NCBI RefSeq assembly: GCF_900105945.1
Contig: NZ_FNSO01000004.1
Coordinates: 3,224,001 to 3,288,000 of the forward strand
Length of the DNA: 64,000 bases
Source of the DNA: Amycolatopsis tolypomycina
GTDB taxonomy: Bacteria; Actinomycetota; Actinomycetes; Mycobacteriales; Pseudonocardiaceae
Direction of reading: 5' to 3'
The notes under the pieces are model-generated. The model did not search any database, had not been told where the DNA came from, and saw only the letters and a list, made by a program, of their open reading frames with translations. The position numbers and the translations under genes are program-made. Shown one piece after another: positions 10,149 through 18,318 of the stretch (position 1 is its first letter; each line of letters begins with the position of its first letter).

Positions 10149-11066
10149 CTAGCTGCGGACGAGTTCGGGTTCGGTCTTGCGCCGCCGCAACCGTCCGTGG
10201 GCCGCGAGGATCCCCAGTACCACGAGCAGGGCCCCGGCCGGCTGGTTCCAGCTCACCGGTTCGCCCAGCACGAGCACCCCGAGCAGCACGCCCACCACCG
10301 GCGTCAGGTACGTCACCGCCGAGGCGTTGGCCGCACCCCAGGCGGCGATGATCCGGGTGTTCCAGGCGTAGGCGATGCCGGTGCCGAAGACGCCGAGCGC
10401 GATCATGCTCGCCACCACCGGCAGGTCGAGGCGCGCCGGCGTCGCCGCGACCGCCGGGGCCAGCAGGGTCAGCAGCACCGTCGCCGACGCCGTCTGGCCG
10501 AAGGCCACGACCACCGGGTCCGTCCCACGAGGTGAGACGAACCGGCGCAGGTACACGAAACACGCGCCGTAGCACGTCGTCGCGCCGAGGCAGGCGAGCT
10601 GGGCGGTCAGCTGGTGGGACACGTCGATGCCGTGCCACACGCCGACGATGGTGAGCACGCCGGCGAACCCGAGCAGCAGGCCGAGCACCCGCGGCGGGGT
10701 GAACCGTTCCGCCGGCAGCGCCGCGGCCGCCAGCAGCATCGTGACCAGCGGCGTCGTCGCGTTGAAGATACTGGCCAAACCGGACGAAATGTACTGTTCC
10801 GCCCACGAGAACAGCAGGAACGGCACCACGCACAGCAGCACCGACACGACCGCGAGGTGCCCCCACAGCACCGGATCGCGGGGGAGCGGCCGCCGGCGCG
10901 CCAGCAGGATGACGCCCAGCGCAAGGGCGCCCAGCGCGACGCGGGCGAGCGCGACCTGGCCGGGGGAGAGCCCGCCCAGGCCCACCTTGATGAACAGGAA
11001 ACTCGCACCCCACACGATCGCCAGCAGCGCGAACCGCACCGTGACCCCGAAATCCGTCCGTCGCAT
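10149..11066 (-). CDS. EamA/DMT-superfamily transporter
   Basis: A 305-residue inner-membrane protein with about ten hydrophobic helices in two EamA repeats (roughly residues 5-140 and 150-290). Conserved features include WGASFLFIKVGL near the N-terminus and TPVVGVLLGVLVLGEP near the end. Family members export amino acids or other small metabolites, but the substrate cannot be read from sequence. I chose ATG 11066; a TTG at 11078 would add four residues. A GGTATAGG-type dyad lies 59 nt upstream of the start. Confidence 0.85.
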   Translation of the reverse strand: MRRTDFGVTVRFALLAIVWGASFLFIKVGLGGLSPGQVALARVALGALALGVILLARRRPLPRDPVLWGHLAVVSVLLCVVPFLLFSWAEQYISSGLASIFNATTPLVTMLLAAAALPAERFTPPRVLGLLLGFAGVLTIVGVWHGIDVSHQLTAQLACLGATTCYGACFVYLRRFVSPRGTDPVVVAFGQTASATVLLTLLAPAVAATPARLDLPVVASMIALGVFGTGIAYAWNTRIIAAWGAANASAVTYLTPVVGVLLGVLVLGEPVSWNQPAGALLVVLGILAAHGRLRRRKTEPELVRS

Positions 11067-11124
11067 GGCCGCAGTCAATCCGCCGCACCGGCCGCGAAGC
11101 CAGTGCTTTTCGGACGCTGCGCCG

Positions 11125-11142
11125 GGTATGACCGCCTATACC
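11125..11142 (-). promoter_or_regulatory. GTATAGGCGGTCATAC dyad upstream of the DMT gene
   Basis: Read on the minus strand this 18-bp site is a near copy of the GTATAGGTCGTTATAC element at 12452-12468 and 32781-32797 (13 of 16 positions agree). It overlaps the last codons of the upstream LLM gene and lies before the DMT start. An operator or promoter is possible; no regulator is assigned. Confidence 0.3.
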
Positions 11143-12014
11143 GTCGGCAGCAGCGCTTCGGTCAGCCGGCGCCAGTGCGGCATGGCCGAGGTGCCCGGCT
11201 CGACGCCGATGACCTGAACACCGACGTGGTCGGCGCCCGCCTCCAGGTGCCGCCCCAGCTTCGCGGTGATCGTCTCGAGGTCGCCCCAGTACACGAGGTC
11301 GTCGACGATGCGGTCGCCGGCGCCGCTGATCTCTTCTTCGGTGTAACCGAGCCGGCGGAACTTCGCGATGTTGTACGGCGTGGTGAGGTACACGTGCAGG
11401 TGCTTGCGGGCGATCTCGCGGGCCTGGGCCGCGTCCGTCTCGAACAGCACCGCGTGCTCGACGCCGAGGAACGGTTCCGCGCCGAGGATCTCCCGCGCCT
11501 GCGCCGTGTGCTCCGGGGTCACGTGGTAGGTGTGCGCGCCCGCCGAACGGTCGCGGGCCAGCTCCAGCATCTTCGGGCCGTACGCGGCGAGGATCCGGCG
11601 GATCGGGGCGCGCGGTGCCGGGTTGGTCTTGGGGTCGGCGTCCAGCTCGTCGAGGTAGTCGTTCATCGCCTGAAGCGGCTTCGCGCCCGGCTTCCCGGCG
11701 CCGAAGCCCAGGCCCAGCAGGTGGCGGTCGGGGTAGGCGTCGGCCAGGAGCAGGGCCGCGCCGCGGGTCCACCGCGCCTCGCGGGACCAGATCTGCGCGA
11801 TGCCGTTGACGACGGTGAGGCGTTCGGTGGCGGACAGCAGGAACCCGGCGTGCGTCAGGGCTTCCCGGCCCACGGTCTCCGGGATCCAGATCGCCGGCCA
11901 GCCGAGTTCTTCCAGTTCCTGCACCGAATCGCGGATCAGGGTCGCCGGCTGGTCCTCGAAGTCGAACGTCCAGATCCCGTAGCGGCCGAGCCGCATGTTC
12001 TCGATCGTACCCAT
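11136..12014 (-). CDS. LLM-class flavin/F420-dependent oxidoreductase
   Basis: A 292-residue TIM-barrel protein of the luciferase-like monooxygenase class. Typical elements are RYGIWTFDFED at the start, ELEELGWPAIWIPET, LGLGFGAGKPG and LAAYGPKMLELA. In actinobacteria this subclass generally uses F420, transferring hydride to unknown substrates. Starts at 12014 (MGTIENMRLG) or 11996 are both possible. The divergent or nearby ArsR gene on the same strand, 61 nt upstream, could control it. Substrate unknown. Confidence 0.82.
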   Translation of the reverse strand: MGTIENMRLGRYGIWTFDFEDQPATLIRDSVQELEELGWPAIWIPETVGREALTHAGFLLSATERLTVVNGIAQIWSREARWTRGAALLLADAYPDRHLLGLGFGAGKPGAKPLQAMNDYLDELDADPKTNPAPRAPIRRILAAYGPKMLELARDRSAGAHTYHVTPEHTAQAREILGAEPFLGVEHAVLFETDAAQAREIARKHLHVYLTTPYNIAKFRRLGYTEEEISGAGDRIVDDLVYWGDLETITAKLGRHLEAGADHVGVQVIGVEPGTSAMPHWRRLTEALLPTV

Positions 12015-12075
12015 GAATCGAAGTATCGCAGATTTACGATACGACTCGCCAGTGTGGTGGGCGAGCCGGGGGGGG

Positions 12076-12429
12076 TCAGAGGGAGTGGCCGAGCGCCGCG
12101 ACGAACTCGGCGATCCGGGCCTCGTCGCGCTTGTAGTGCGTCCACTTCCCGACGCGCGTCGCCTGGACCAGCCCGGCCCGCTGCAGCACCGCCATGTAGG
12201 CCGACACGGTCGACTGCGCCAGCCCCAGCTTCTCCTGGATGTGGCTCACGCACACGCCCACTTCGACCGGATCGGCGATCGCCCGCTCGACCGGGCTCTG
12301 CCTGTTCGAGAAGTGCCGCTCCGGCTCCCGCAGCCACTGCAGCACCTGCAGCCGGACGGGGTTCGCGAGCGCCTTGAACACGTCGAGCAGCTGCTCGACG
12401 TCGGCCTGGGATCCGGTGCGCATCGTCAT
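12076..12429 (-). CDS. ArsR-family winged-helix transcriptional regulator
   Basis: A 117-residue regulator. The winged helix covers about residues 9-95, with LLDVFKALANPVRLQVLQWL as the first helices and LGLAQSTVSAYMAVLQRAGL as helix-turn-helix. No clear metal-binding CxC motif is present, though a Cys sits in VCVSH, so the signal need not be a metal. The start is ATG 12429 (an in-frame ATG at 12423 is also possible). It is divergent from the small gene at 12477, and the 47-nt gap holds several TATA-containing dyads that could be its operator. Confidence 0.87.
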   Translation of the reverse strand: MTMRTGSQADVEQLLDVFKALANPVRLQVLQWLREPERHFSNRQSPVERAIADPVEVGVCVSHIQEKLGLAQSTVSAYMAVLQRAGLVQATRVGKWTHYKRDEARIAEFVAALGHSL

Positions 12430-12451
12430 GGTGTCGCTCCCAGTATATCGG

Positions 12452-12469
12452 CGTATAACGACCTATACT
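12452..12469. promoter_or_regulatory. CGTATAACGACCTATACT: shared dyad and -10 of the 12477 gene
   Basis: CGTATAACGACCTATAC here is identical to 17 bases at 32781-32797. The last six bases, TATACT (12464-12469), form a strong -10 seven bases before GTG 12477, so that gene is probably leaderless. An adjacent GTATATCGGCGTATA (12443-12457) gives the region repeated half-sites. It is a plausible ArsR operator, but the copy at 32781 has no ArsR gene beside it. Confidence 0.45.
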
Positions 12470-12476
12470 CACCGGC

Positions 12477-12812
12477 GTGACCGAAGAATCCCGGCCCCGC
12501 GCGCCCATCACCGAAGCCGACGTCCTGGCCTGGCTCGAGACGACGGCCGCCGCCGTCGAAGCGGGGGAGGTGAGCGCCCAGGAGCTCATCGACATGCTCG
12601 GCGAGCTGCGCCGCGCGTCGGCGGCCTGCGCCGACGCGTCGGACTGGCTGCTGCTCGCGGCCCGGGAGGGCGGCGCCAGCCTGCGTCAGATCGCCCCCGT
12701 CTTCGGCAAGGGCTACGTCCGGGCGCCGGCGGCACGCCTCGAGAAGCTGCACCGCCAAGCCCAGACGGCGGGGCAGTGGCTGGCCATCCTGCGGCACAAG
12801 CAGACCGCATGA
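12477..12812 (+). CDS. Small hypothetical protein with HTH-like segment
   Basis: A 111-residue acidic protein, probably all helical: an N-terminal pair of helices (ITEADVLAWLETTAAAVEAGEVSAQ is split across residues 11-35) and a C-terminal stretch where GASLRQIAPVFGKGYV resembles a helix-turn-helix. I do not recognise a named family. GTG 12477 is supported by TATACT seven bases before it (leaderless). The IS110 element begins within a few bases of its TGA, so any natural terminator or downstream gene may have been displaced. Confidence 0.6.
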   Translation: MTEESRPRAPITEADVLAWLETTAAAVEAGEVSAQELIDMLGELRRASAACADASDWLLLAAREGGASLRQIAPVFGKGYVRAPAARLEKLHRQAQTAGQWLAILRHKQTA

Positions 12813-12814
12813 GT

Positions 12815-14134
12815 TTCCTAAGTCAACCCTTCCACTGTGTTGATCTTGGTGGTGGTGTGGTGGATGGCAGGGTCGTAGCAGGTTCTGTCGCGCCAGCAGG
12901 CCCAGATGACGCGCAGCCAGGCGCGGGCCAGGATCCGCACCGCGTGGGGGTGGCGTTTGCCTCGGGAACGCGCGTTGTTGTAGATCGTGGCGGCCCAGTC
13001 GCTGTCGTGCCGGCTGTTGTCGGCGAAGGTCATCAGGGCTTGCCGGGCTCGGCGGTTGACCGCGTGCCGGAAGTTGACCTGGCGGTGTTTCCCGGATTCC
13101 TTGGTGACCGGTGCCGCACCGGTCTCGGCGGCCAGTTGCGCGCAGCCGTTGGCGCGTTCGAGCATGGGGCCGATCTCACCGATGACTTGACCGAGGTTGA
13201 CGGAGCCGATCCGGGGCAGTCCGGCGATCAGTTCGGCCCAGGGATGCGTCTTGACTGCCTCGGCGATGGCGGCATCCAGTTCGCGGATGGTGACACGCAG
13301 GGACCGCACCAGCTGCACTTGGACACCGACCAGCCGGGTGATCACAGTCCGGCCCAGCCGGGAGGCCGCCGCGGGGGCGGTGCGCAGCCGCTCGATCAGC
13401 GCACTGCCGGGTCGTTTGCCGGAGTAGCCGTGGCGTTTGCAGAACGCTTCCAGCCGGCCGGCGGTCAAGCGGGCCGCGTCCGCGGGCGTGGGGTAGCGGT
13501 CCAGGAAGGCCAGGGCGATGTCACTGTCCAGGCTTGCGAACACGGCTTTCCCGCCGGGCCAGTGCTCATCCAGCAGCGCAGCGAGCTGGTTGACCGCCGC
13601 GACGCGCGCTTCGACGTGGTCGGCGCGTTGCCGGGTCAGCGCTTGCAGCTCCAGTGTCTCGGGCAGCGTGGGTGTCAAGGTCCGCAGCTGGTGGCCGTCG
13701 GTGCGCAGGTAGTCCGCGAGTTTGAACGAGTCGCCGGGGTCGCTTTTGGCCCGGGCTGCGCCCCAGCGGGGCCGGACGGCGTTGAAGGCGTTGGGGTGTA
13801 TGGGAATCACGGGGTGCCCAGCAGCCAGCAGCCGGTCCACGACCAGTCCCCGGGTGGTCTCGATCGCTACTGGCAGCCCGGCCGGATCGCCGTGGCGGCG
13901 CAGCCTGGCCAGGGTGCCGGCAATTCCGGTTTCGGCGTGGGCCAGCGCCCATCGGTCGGTCCTCGTCCCGGCCTGGTCGATCACGGTCACATCGTGCGAG
14001 CCGCTGGCCCAGTCCCATCCCGCGAACACGCGCGCGGTGCTCCTTCTCTGACGGTGAAGGACCCGCTCGGTGGTGAGGACGCTGTCCGGAAGCTCATTAA
14101 TCGGCCCTCGGCCAGGTCGGGGCATGTTCCTAAG
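12815..14134 (-). mobile_element. IS110-family insertion sequence (ends approximate)
   Basis: One transposase gene with little sequence beyond its stop, as is usual for IS110. The octamer TTCCTAAG occurs at both 12815-12822 and 14127-14134 and may mark the ends, but an 8-base match is weak, and the element may extend further right, to about 14260. No terminal inverted repeats are visible, as expected for this family. It sits between the small gene at 12477 and an aldo/keto reductase. Confidence 0.6.
12818..14029 (-). CDS. IS110-family transposase (DEDD recombinase)
   Basis: A transposase of 403 residues from GTG 14029. Its RuvC-like domain shows the acidic residues in FAGWDWAS (start), VAIETT and KSDPGDSFKLAD; the C-terminal Tnp_20 domain has LPRIGSVNLGQVIGEIGP and TKESGKHRQVNFRHAVNRRARQAL. 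GTG 14029 is preceded, ten bases upstream, by AGAAGGAG on the minus strand and gives the usual family length; ATG 14125 would add 32 non-conserved residues. The reading frame is intact, so the element may be active. IS110 recombinases are guided by a bridge RNA encoded beside the gene. Confidence 0.88.
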   Translation of the reverse strand: MFAGWDWASGSHDVTVIDQAGTRTDRWALAHAETGIAGTLARLRRHGDPAGLPVAIETTRGLVVDRLLAAGHPVIPIHPNAFNAVRPRWGAARAKSDPGDSFKLADYLRTDGHQLRTLTPTLPETLELQALTRQRADHVEARVAAVNQLAALLDEHWPGGKAVFASLDSDIALAFLDRYPTPADAARLTAGRLEAFCKRHGYSGKRPGSALIERLRTAPAAASRLGRTVITRLVGVQVQLVRSLRVTIRELDAAIAEAVKTHPWAELIAGLPRIGSVNLGQVIGEIGPMLERANGCAQLAAETGAAPVTKESGKHRQVNFRHAVNRRARQALMTFADNSRHDSDWAATIYNNARSRGKRHPHAVRILARAWLRVIWACWRDRTCYDPAIHHTTTKINTVEGLT

Positions 14135-14274
14135 GCCGGTAAAGCGGCCTCGGCCCGGCGGGGCTGGCAGTACTCATGCTGGCCGTCAAGCGGCACGCAC
14201 GCTAGGCCATGCACCCACCGGGACCGAGTGGTCACAACCCTATCGGTTCGGGCTGCAGAAGGGATGGTGGCCTA
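14030..14274 (-). ncRNA. Candidate bridge-RNA region of the IS110 element
   Basis: In IS110-group elements the RNA that pairs with donor and target DNA is transcribed from the non-coding end upstream of the transposase. Here 245 nt separate the chosen GTG from the next gene, enough for a 150-200-nt RNA, with several GC-rich inverted segments (for example near 14135-14185). I could not identify the two pairing loops, so this is a location call only. Confidence 0.3.
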
Positions 14275-15207
14275 ATGAGCACGCGGATCGCGCTGGGGCT
14301 CGCGGCGCTGGGCCGCCCCGCGTACATCAACCTGGGCAGCGAAGGGGCGTTGCCGGCGGTGCGGGACGTCGCCTCGATGCGCGCGGCGACGTTCGCGGTG
14401 CTCGACGACGCATATGCCGCGGGTATCCGGCACGTCGACGTCGCCCGCTCCTACGGGCGTTCCGAGGAGTTCCTGGCCGGCTGGCTCGCCGAGCGCGGCC
14501 ACCGGGGGATCGAGATCTCCAGCAAGTGGGGCTACGCCTACGTCGGACAGTGGCGGCTCGACGCCGACGTGCACGAGGTGAAGGAGCATTCGGCGGCGCG
14601 GTTCGCGACGCAGTGGGCGGAAACCCTGGCGCTGCTGGGGGATCGGGTCGGGCTCTACCAGGTGCATTCGCTCACTGTGGACAGTCCGCTGTTCGCCGAC
14701 GAGCCGTTGCTCGAAGCGCTCGCGGAGCTGGCGGCGAACGGGGTCGCGGTCGGGTTTTCCACGTCCGGGCCGGCTCAGGCGGCCGCGATCGAGCGGGCGT
14801 TCGCGCTGGAAGCGGGCGGGCGGCCGGTGTTCTCGGCGGTGCAGTCGACGTGGAACGTCCTGGAGCCGTCCGCGGGCCCGGCGCTGGCCACGGCGCACGC
14901 GGCCGGTAAGCGGGTGCTGGTCAAGGAAACCCTGGCCAACGGCAGGCTGGCGGTCGAGGCGCCGGCCATCGTGCGCGAGATCGCGGCCGCGCACGGGACC
15001 GGGCCGGACGCGGTCGCGGTGGCCGCGGTGCTGGCCAACGACTGGGTGGACCGGGCGGTCATCGGCCCGGCGAGCCCGGCGCAGCTGGCGGCGAACCTGC
15101 GGGGTGCCACGCTTTCGCTGAGCACGGAGGAGGAGGCCGCACTCGCGGGCCTGGCGGAGAATCCGGAGCAGTACTGGCGACACCGGTCCTCGTTGCGGTG
15201 GGACTGA
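14275..15207 (+). CDS. Aldo/keto reductase
   Basis: A 310-residue (alpha/beta)8-barrel NADPH-dependent reductase. The catalytic tetrad is visible: Asp and Tyr in HVDVARSYGRSEEF, Lys in ISSKWGYAYV and His in YQVHSLTVD. The C-terminal NADP-binding stretch has AVIGPASPAQLAANL. The substrate is unknown; the family reduces aldehydes and ketones. ATG 14275 fits the domain start. The upstream region belongs to or adjoins the IS110 element, so its expression may depend on sequences brought in by the insertion. Confidence 0.87.
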   Translation: MSTRIALGLAALGRPAYINLGSEGALPAVRDVASMRAATFAVLDDAYAAGIRHVDVARSYGRSEEFLAGWLAERGHRGIEISSKWGYAYVGQWRLDADVHEVKEHSAARFATQWAETLALLGDRVGLYQVHSLTVDSPLFADEPLLEALAELAANGVAVGFSTSGPAQAAAIERAFALEAGGRPVFSAVQSTWNVLEPSAGPALATAHAAGKRVLVKETLANGRLAVEAPAIVREIAAAHGTGPDAVAVAAVLANDWVDRAVIGPASPAQLAANLRGATLSLSTEEEAALAGLAENPEQYWRHRSSLRWD

Positions 15208-15259
15208 GGCGCTGCACTACTCTGCGCAGGCACAAGCGGACGTTGGGAGGCCGGAACTC

Positions 15260-15874
15260 GTGCGTCATCGGCAGGCGATCGCGGTGGCCGCGGTCGCGTT
15301 GGTCGGCCTCACCGGCTGCGACGGGCCCGACCCGAACAACCTCGAGACGTACTACGACGATCCGGTGACCACGTCGGCGCCGGTCCCGGCGCCCACGCAG
15401 GTGCGGGTGAGCCAGGCCCAGGCCGCGCCGGTGAAACCGCCGGTTCCCGAGCTCGGGCCGCTCGCGGAGCGGGCGCTGCTGACCGACGCCGATGTCGCGG
15501 AGGAAGGCGTCGAGCGGGTTTCCGGCGAGGCTTCGGGGTGCCTGGCGGACGGGCCGTCGGCGGGCAGCCGGACGGCGACCTGGCGCTACCCCGGCGCGTC
15601 GCTGCTGAGTCACCGTGTCCTCGCGTTCCCGGACTCCTCGGCCGCCCAGGCCGTCGCGGAGAACGAGTGCCCGGGCAAGACCGTGAGCTTGCCCGTCCAG
15701 CCCGGCGTCGAACGGCAGCAGGCCTGGCGCGACGGCAAGACCTGCACCGTGCTGCTGGCGAAGGGAAGCCTGGTGTCCGAGCTGACGGTCTCGGCGAGCA
15801 CGGAGGCCCGGGCGGTGGAGGCGGCGAAGCGCCTGCTGCCCGCGATGACGGCGAAGCTGACCGCTCAGCCGTAG
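15260..15874 (+). CDS. Predicted lipoprotein
   Basis: A 204-residue protein with an N-terminal lipoprotein signal: basic MRHR, a hydrophobic stretch and the lipobox LTGC, giving Cys20 as the lipidated residue. A Thr/Pro/Ala-rich linker follows, then a domain with three Cys (SGCLAD, NECPGK, KTCTVL). The 'sensor domain' style lipoproteins of actinobacteria look similar. Function unknown. GTG 15260 has GGGAGG 8-13 bases upstream. The 3' end overlaps the convergent NUDIX gene by ten bases. It occupies a position near lppK in the M. tuberculosis order, but I cannot claim homology. Confidence 0.72.
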   Translation: MRHRQAIAVAAVALVGLTGCDGPDPNNLETYYDDPVTTSAPVPAPTQVRVSQAQAAPVKPPVPELGPLAERALLTDADVAEEGVERVSGEASGCLADGPSAGSRTATWRYPGASLLSHRVLAFPDSSAAQAVAENECPGKTVSLPVQPGVERQQAWRDGKTCTVLLAKGSLVSELTVSASTEARAVEAAKRLLPAMTAKLTAQP

Positions 15875-16383
15875 CGGCGGAACCATTCCCGGACGCCTTC
15901 GCGGCCGTCGGGGATGAAGGGCAGCTGCGGGGCCGGGTCGTCGACCCACGCGCGCAGCTCGTCGAGGGGGATCCAGCGGCCTTCGACGACTTCTTCGGCC
16001 TGGTGGGTGATCGGGCCGTCCCAGCGGACCTCGAAGGCGAAGTTGTGGCAGCGGTTGCGGCCGTCGTCGTAGACCTTGGTGAACAGGGGCACGGGTTCCA
16101 CGCCTTGGACGCCGAGTTCTTCGGCGAGTTCGCGGCGGGCGCACTCGGCCGGCGTCTCGCCCGCGGCCACCATGCCGCCGGCCCAGCAGTCCCAGGTGGA
16201 GGGGAACACGTCCTTCCCGGGGGTGCGGAGGTGCACGTAGACCGCGGTTCCGTCACCCGAACGGACCAGGACGACGCCGGCGGCGTGCCACAGCGCGCCG
16301 GCGCGGACCCGCGCGCGGGTCGTGCTGCCGACGACGGCGCCGGCCTGGTCATAGAGGGCAACGAGTTCGTCACTGCCTGGCAT
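15865..16383 (-). CDS. NUDIX hydrolase
   Basis: A 172-residue pyrophosphohydrolase. The NUDIX box is GGMVAAGETPAECARRELAEEL, whose REL/EE glutamates bind the catalytic metal. Upstream elements such as AAGVVLVRSGDGTAVYVH and CWAGG fit the fold. The C-terminal part (IPLDELRAWVDDP) resembles IPP isomerase-like or YfcD-like NUDIX proteins, but the substrate is not determined. It starts at ATG 16383, 41 nt from dop and divergent to it. Confidence 0.85.
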   Translation of the reverse strand: MPGSDELVALYDQAGAVVGSTTRARVRAGALWHAAGVVLVRSGDGTAVYVHLRTPGKDVFPSTWDCWAGGMVAAGETPAECARRELAEELGVQGVEPVPLFTKVYDDGRNRCHNFAFEVRWDGPITHQAEEVVEGRWIPLDELRAWVDDPAPQLPFIPDGREGVREWFRRYG

Positions 16384-16412
16384 GGGTGCATCGTTCCACT
16401 AGGGCGACCCCG

Positions 16413-16418
16413 TAGGGT
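16413..16418 (+). promoter_or_regulatory. -10 hexamer TAGGGT, leaderless start of dop
   Basis: TAGGGT is followed by six bases and then ATG 16425; there is no ribosome-binding site. The same spacing occurs at pafA, pafB and other genes in the window. Confidence 0.5.
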
Positions 16419-16424
16419 GGGGAC

Positions 16425-17927
16425 ATGCGGCGGATCATGGGAACCGAAGTCGAGTACGGCATCTCCGTGCCGGGCGACGCGACGGCGAACCCGGTACTCA
16501 CCTCGACCCAGGTCGTGCTGGCCTACGCGGCGGCGGCGGACATCCCGCGCGCCCGGCGGGCGCGGTGGGACTACGAGGTGGAGAGCCCGCTGCGGGACGC
16601 GCGCGGGTTCGACCTGACCGGCCCGGGCGGGCCGGGGCACGACCCCGACGTCGAGGACCTGGGCGCGGCGAACGTCATCCTGACCAACGGGGCGCGGCTG
16701 TACGTCGACCACGCGCACCCGGAGTACTCGGCGCCCGAGGTGACGAACGCGCGCGACGCGGTCATCTGGGACAAGGCGGGCGAGCGGGTGATGGAGGAGG
16801 CGGCGATGAAGGCCGCGTCCGTGCCGGGCCAGCCGCAGCTGCAGCTGTACAAGAACAACGTCGACGGCAAGGGCGCGAGCTACGGCACGCACGAGAACTA
16901 CCTGATGGCGCGGTCGACGCCGTTCACCGCGGTGATCGCCGGGCTGACGCCGTTCTTCGTGTCGCGGCAGGTCGTCACCGGCTCGGGCCGGGTCGGGATC
17001 GGCCAGCAGAGTGAAGAGGCCGGGTTCCAGCTCTCCCAGCGTGCGGACTACATCGAGGTCGAGGTCGGCCTGGAGACCACGCTCAAGCGCGGGATCATCA
17101 ACACCCGCGACGAGCCGCACGCGGACGCGGACAAGTACCGCAGGCTGCACGTCATCATCGGCGACGCGAACATGTCGGAGTACTCGACGTACCTGAAGGT
17201 CGGGACGACGGCGCTGGTGCTCGACCTGATCGAGTCGGGCATCCGGTTCGACGACCTGAAGCTGGACGAACCGGTCAAGGCGGTGCACCAGATCAGCCAC
17301 GACCCGACGCTGAAGAAGCAGGTCGCGCTGGCCAACGGCAAGAAGTACACCGGGCTGGACCTGCAGTTCGCCTACCACGAGATCGCTTCGCAGAACCTCG
17401 AGCGCACGGGCGCGGACGAGGCGTCGAAGGAGGTCCTGCGGGTCTGGGGCGAGGTGCTGGACGCGCTGGCGCGCGACCCGCAGGAGTGCGCCGACCGGCT
17501 GGACTGGCCGGCGAAGCTGCGGCTGCTGGAGGGCTACCGGCAGCGGGACAACCTGGCCTGGGGCGCGCCCCGGCTGCGGCTGGTCGACCTGCAGTATTCC
17601 GACGTCCGGCTGGCGAAGGGCCTGTACAACCGGCTGGTGACGCGCGGGTCGATGAAGCGGCTGGTGACCGAGGAAGAGGTGCAGGCCGCGGTGACGACGC
17701 CGCCGTCGGACACCCGGGCCTACTTCCGCGGCCGGGCGCTGGAGAAGTACGCGACCTCGATCGCGGCGGCTTCGTGGGATTCGGTCATCTTCGACGTGGG
17801 CAAGGAGTCGCTGGTGCGGATCCCGACCCTCGAGCCGCTGCGGGGGACGAAGGCGCACGTCGGCAAGTTGCTGGACAACGCGGCGACGGCGGAGGAGCTG
17901 GTGGAGGCGCTCACCGGTTCGGACTAG
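16425..17927 (+). CDS. dop: Pup deamidase/depupylase Dop
   Basis: A 500-residue carboxylate-amine ligase-like enzyme. It binds ATP through the N-terminal GTEVEYG (E8, E10), and D95 in [10 protein letters not shown] is the predicted nucleophile. The Dop-specific loop (about residues 64-80, [13 protein letters not shown]) distinguishes it from PafA. In most actinobacteria Dop converts the C-terminal Gln of Pup to Glu and also strips Pup from substrates. Because the Pup encoded next door already ends in Glu, depupylation and Pup recycling would be its main role here. It is followed by pup after 85 nt. Confidence 0.95.
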   Translation: MRRIMGTEVEYGISVPGDATANPVLTSTQVVLAYAAAADIPRARRARWDYEVESPLRDARGFDLTGPGGPGHDPDVEDLGAANVILTNGARLYVDHAHPEYSAPEVTNARDAVIWDKAGERVMEEAAMKAASVPGQPQLQLYKNNVDGKGASYGTHENYLMARSTPFTAVIAGLTPFFVSRQVVTGSGRVGIGQQSEEAGFQLSQRADYIEVEVGLETTLKRGIINTRDEPHADADKYRRLHVIIGDANMSEYSTYLKVGTTALVLDLIESGIRFDDLKLDEPVKAVHQISHDPTLKKQVALANGKKYTGLDLQFAYHEIASQNLERTGADEASKEVLRVWGEVLDALARDPQECADRLDWPAKLRLLEGYRQRDNLAWGAPRLRLVDLQYSDVRLAKGLYNRLVTRGSMKRLVTEEEVQAAVTTPPSDTRAYFRGRALEKYATSIAAASWDSVIFDVGKESLVRIPTLEPLRGTKAHVGKLLDNAATAEELVEALTGSD

Positions 17928-18012
17928 GCGGTTGGCACACCGATCGCGGCGTAGCCCCGAATGTCGGGGTCGCTGGGTAGGCTAGGAAACATCAGCCACA
18001 CCGGGAGGCGAG

Positions 18013-18207
18013 ATGGCCCAGGAAAAGATCGAAAAGCACGGCGGTGGTGACTCCGACGAGGAGTTCGAGGACACCGGCGCGGCGGGTCAGGAGCGGCGCG
18101 AGAAGCTCGGCGAGGACGTGGACACGATCCTCGACGAGATCGACGACGTGCTCGAGGAGAACGCCGAGGACTTCGTCCGGGCCTACGTCCAGAAGGGCGG
18201 CGAGTAG
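18013..18207 (+). CDS. pup: Prokaryotic ubiquitin-like protein Pup, ending Gly-Gly-Glu
   Basis: A 64-residue disordered acidic modifier that PafA attaches to lysines to mark proteins for the proteasome. The central helix-forming stretch (ILDEIDDVLEENAEDFV) binds the Arc coiled coil. The last codons are GGC GGC GAG TAG, so the C-terminus is GGE, not the GGQ of mycobacteria; it can be ligated without deamidation. ATG 18013 has GGAGG four bases upstream. A 111-nt gap with a 7-bp stem (18258-18264 with 18276-18282) separates it from prcB. Confidence 0.96.
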   Translation: MAQEKIEKHGGGDSDEEFEDTGAAGQERREKLGEDVDTILDEIDDVLEENAEDFVRAYVQKGGE

Positions 18208-18318
18208 CCGCCCCGGGCACCGCGCCCCCGCCGACCGTTCAGCAGGCGGCCGGGGCTCCGCGTGACGGCTGGCCGCACGCGGGGCTCCGGCCCGCACAGA
18301 TGGGATTTTTGAGCACGT

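Noticed and set aside
14123..14125. ATG 14125 as transposase start
   Set aside because: It would add 32 residues without family character; GTG 14029 has AGAAGGAG upstream and gives the normal IS110 length.
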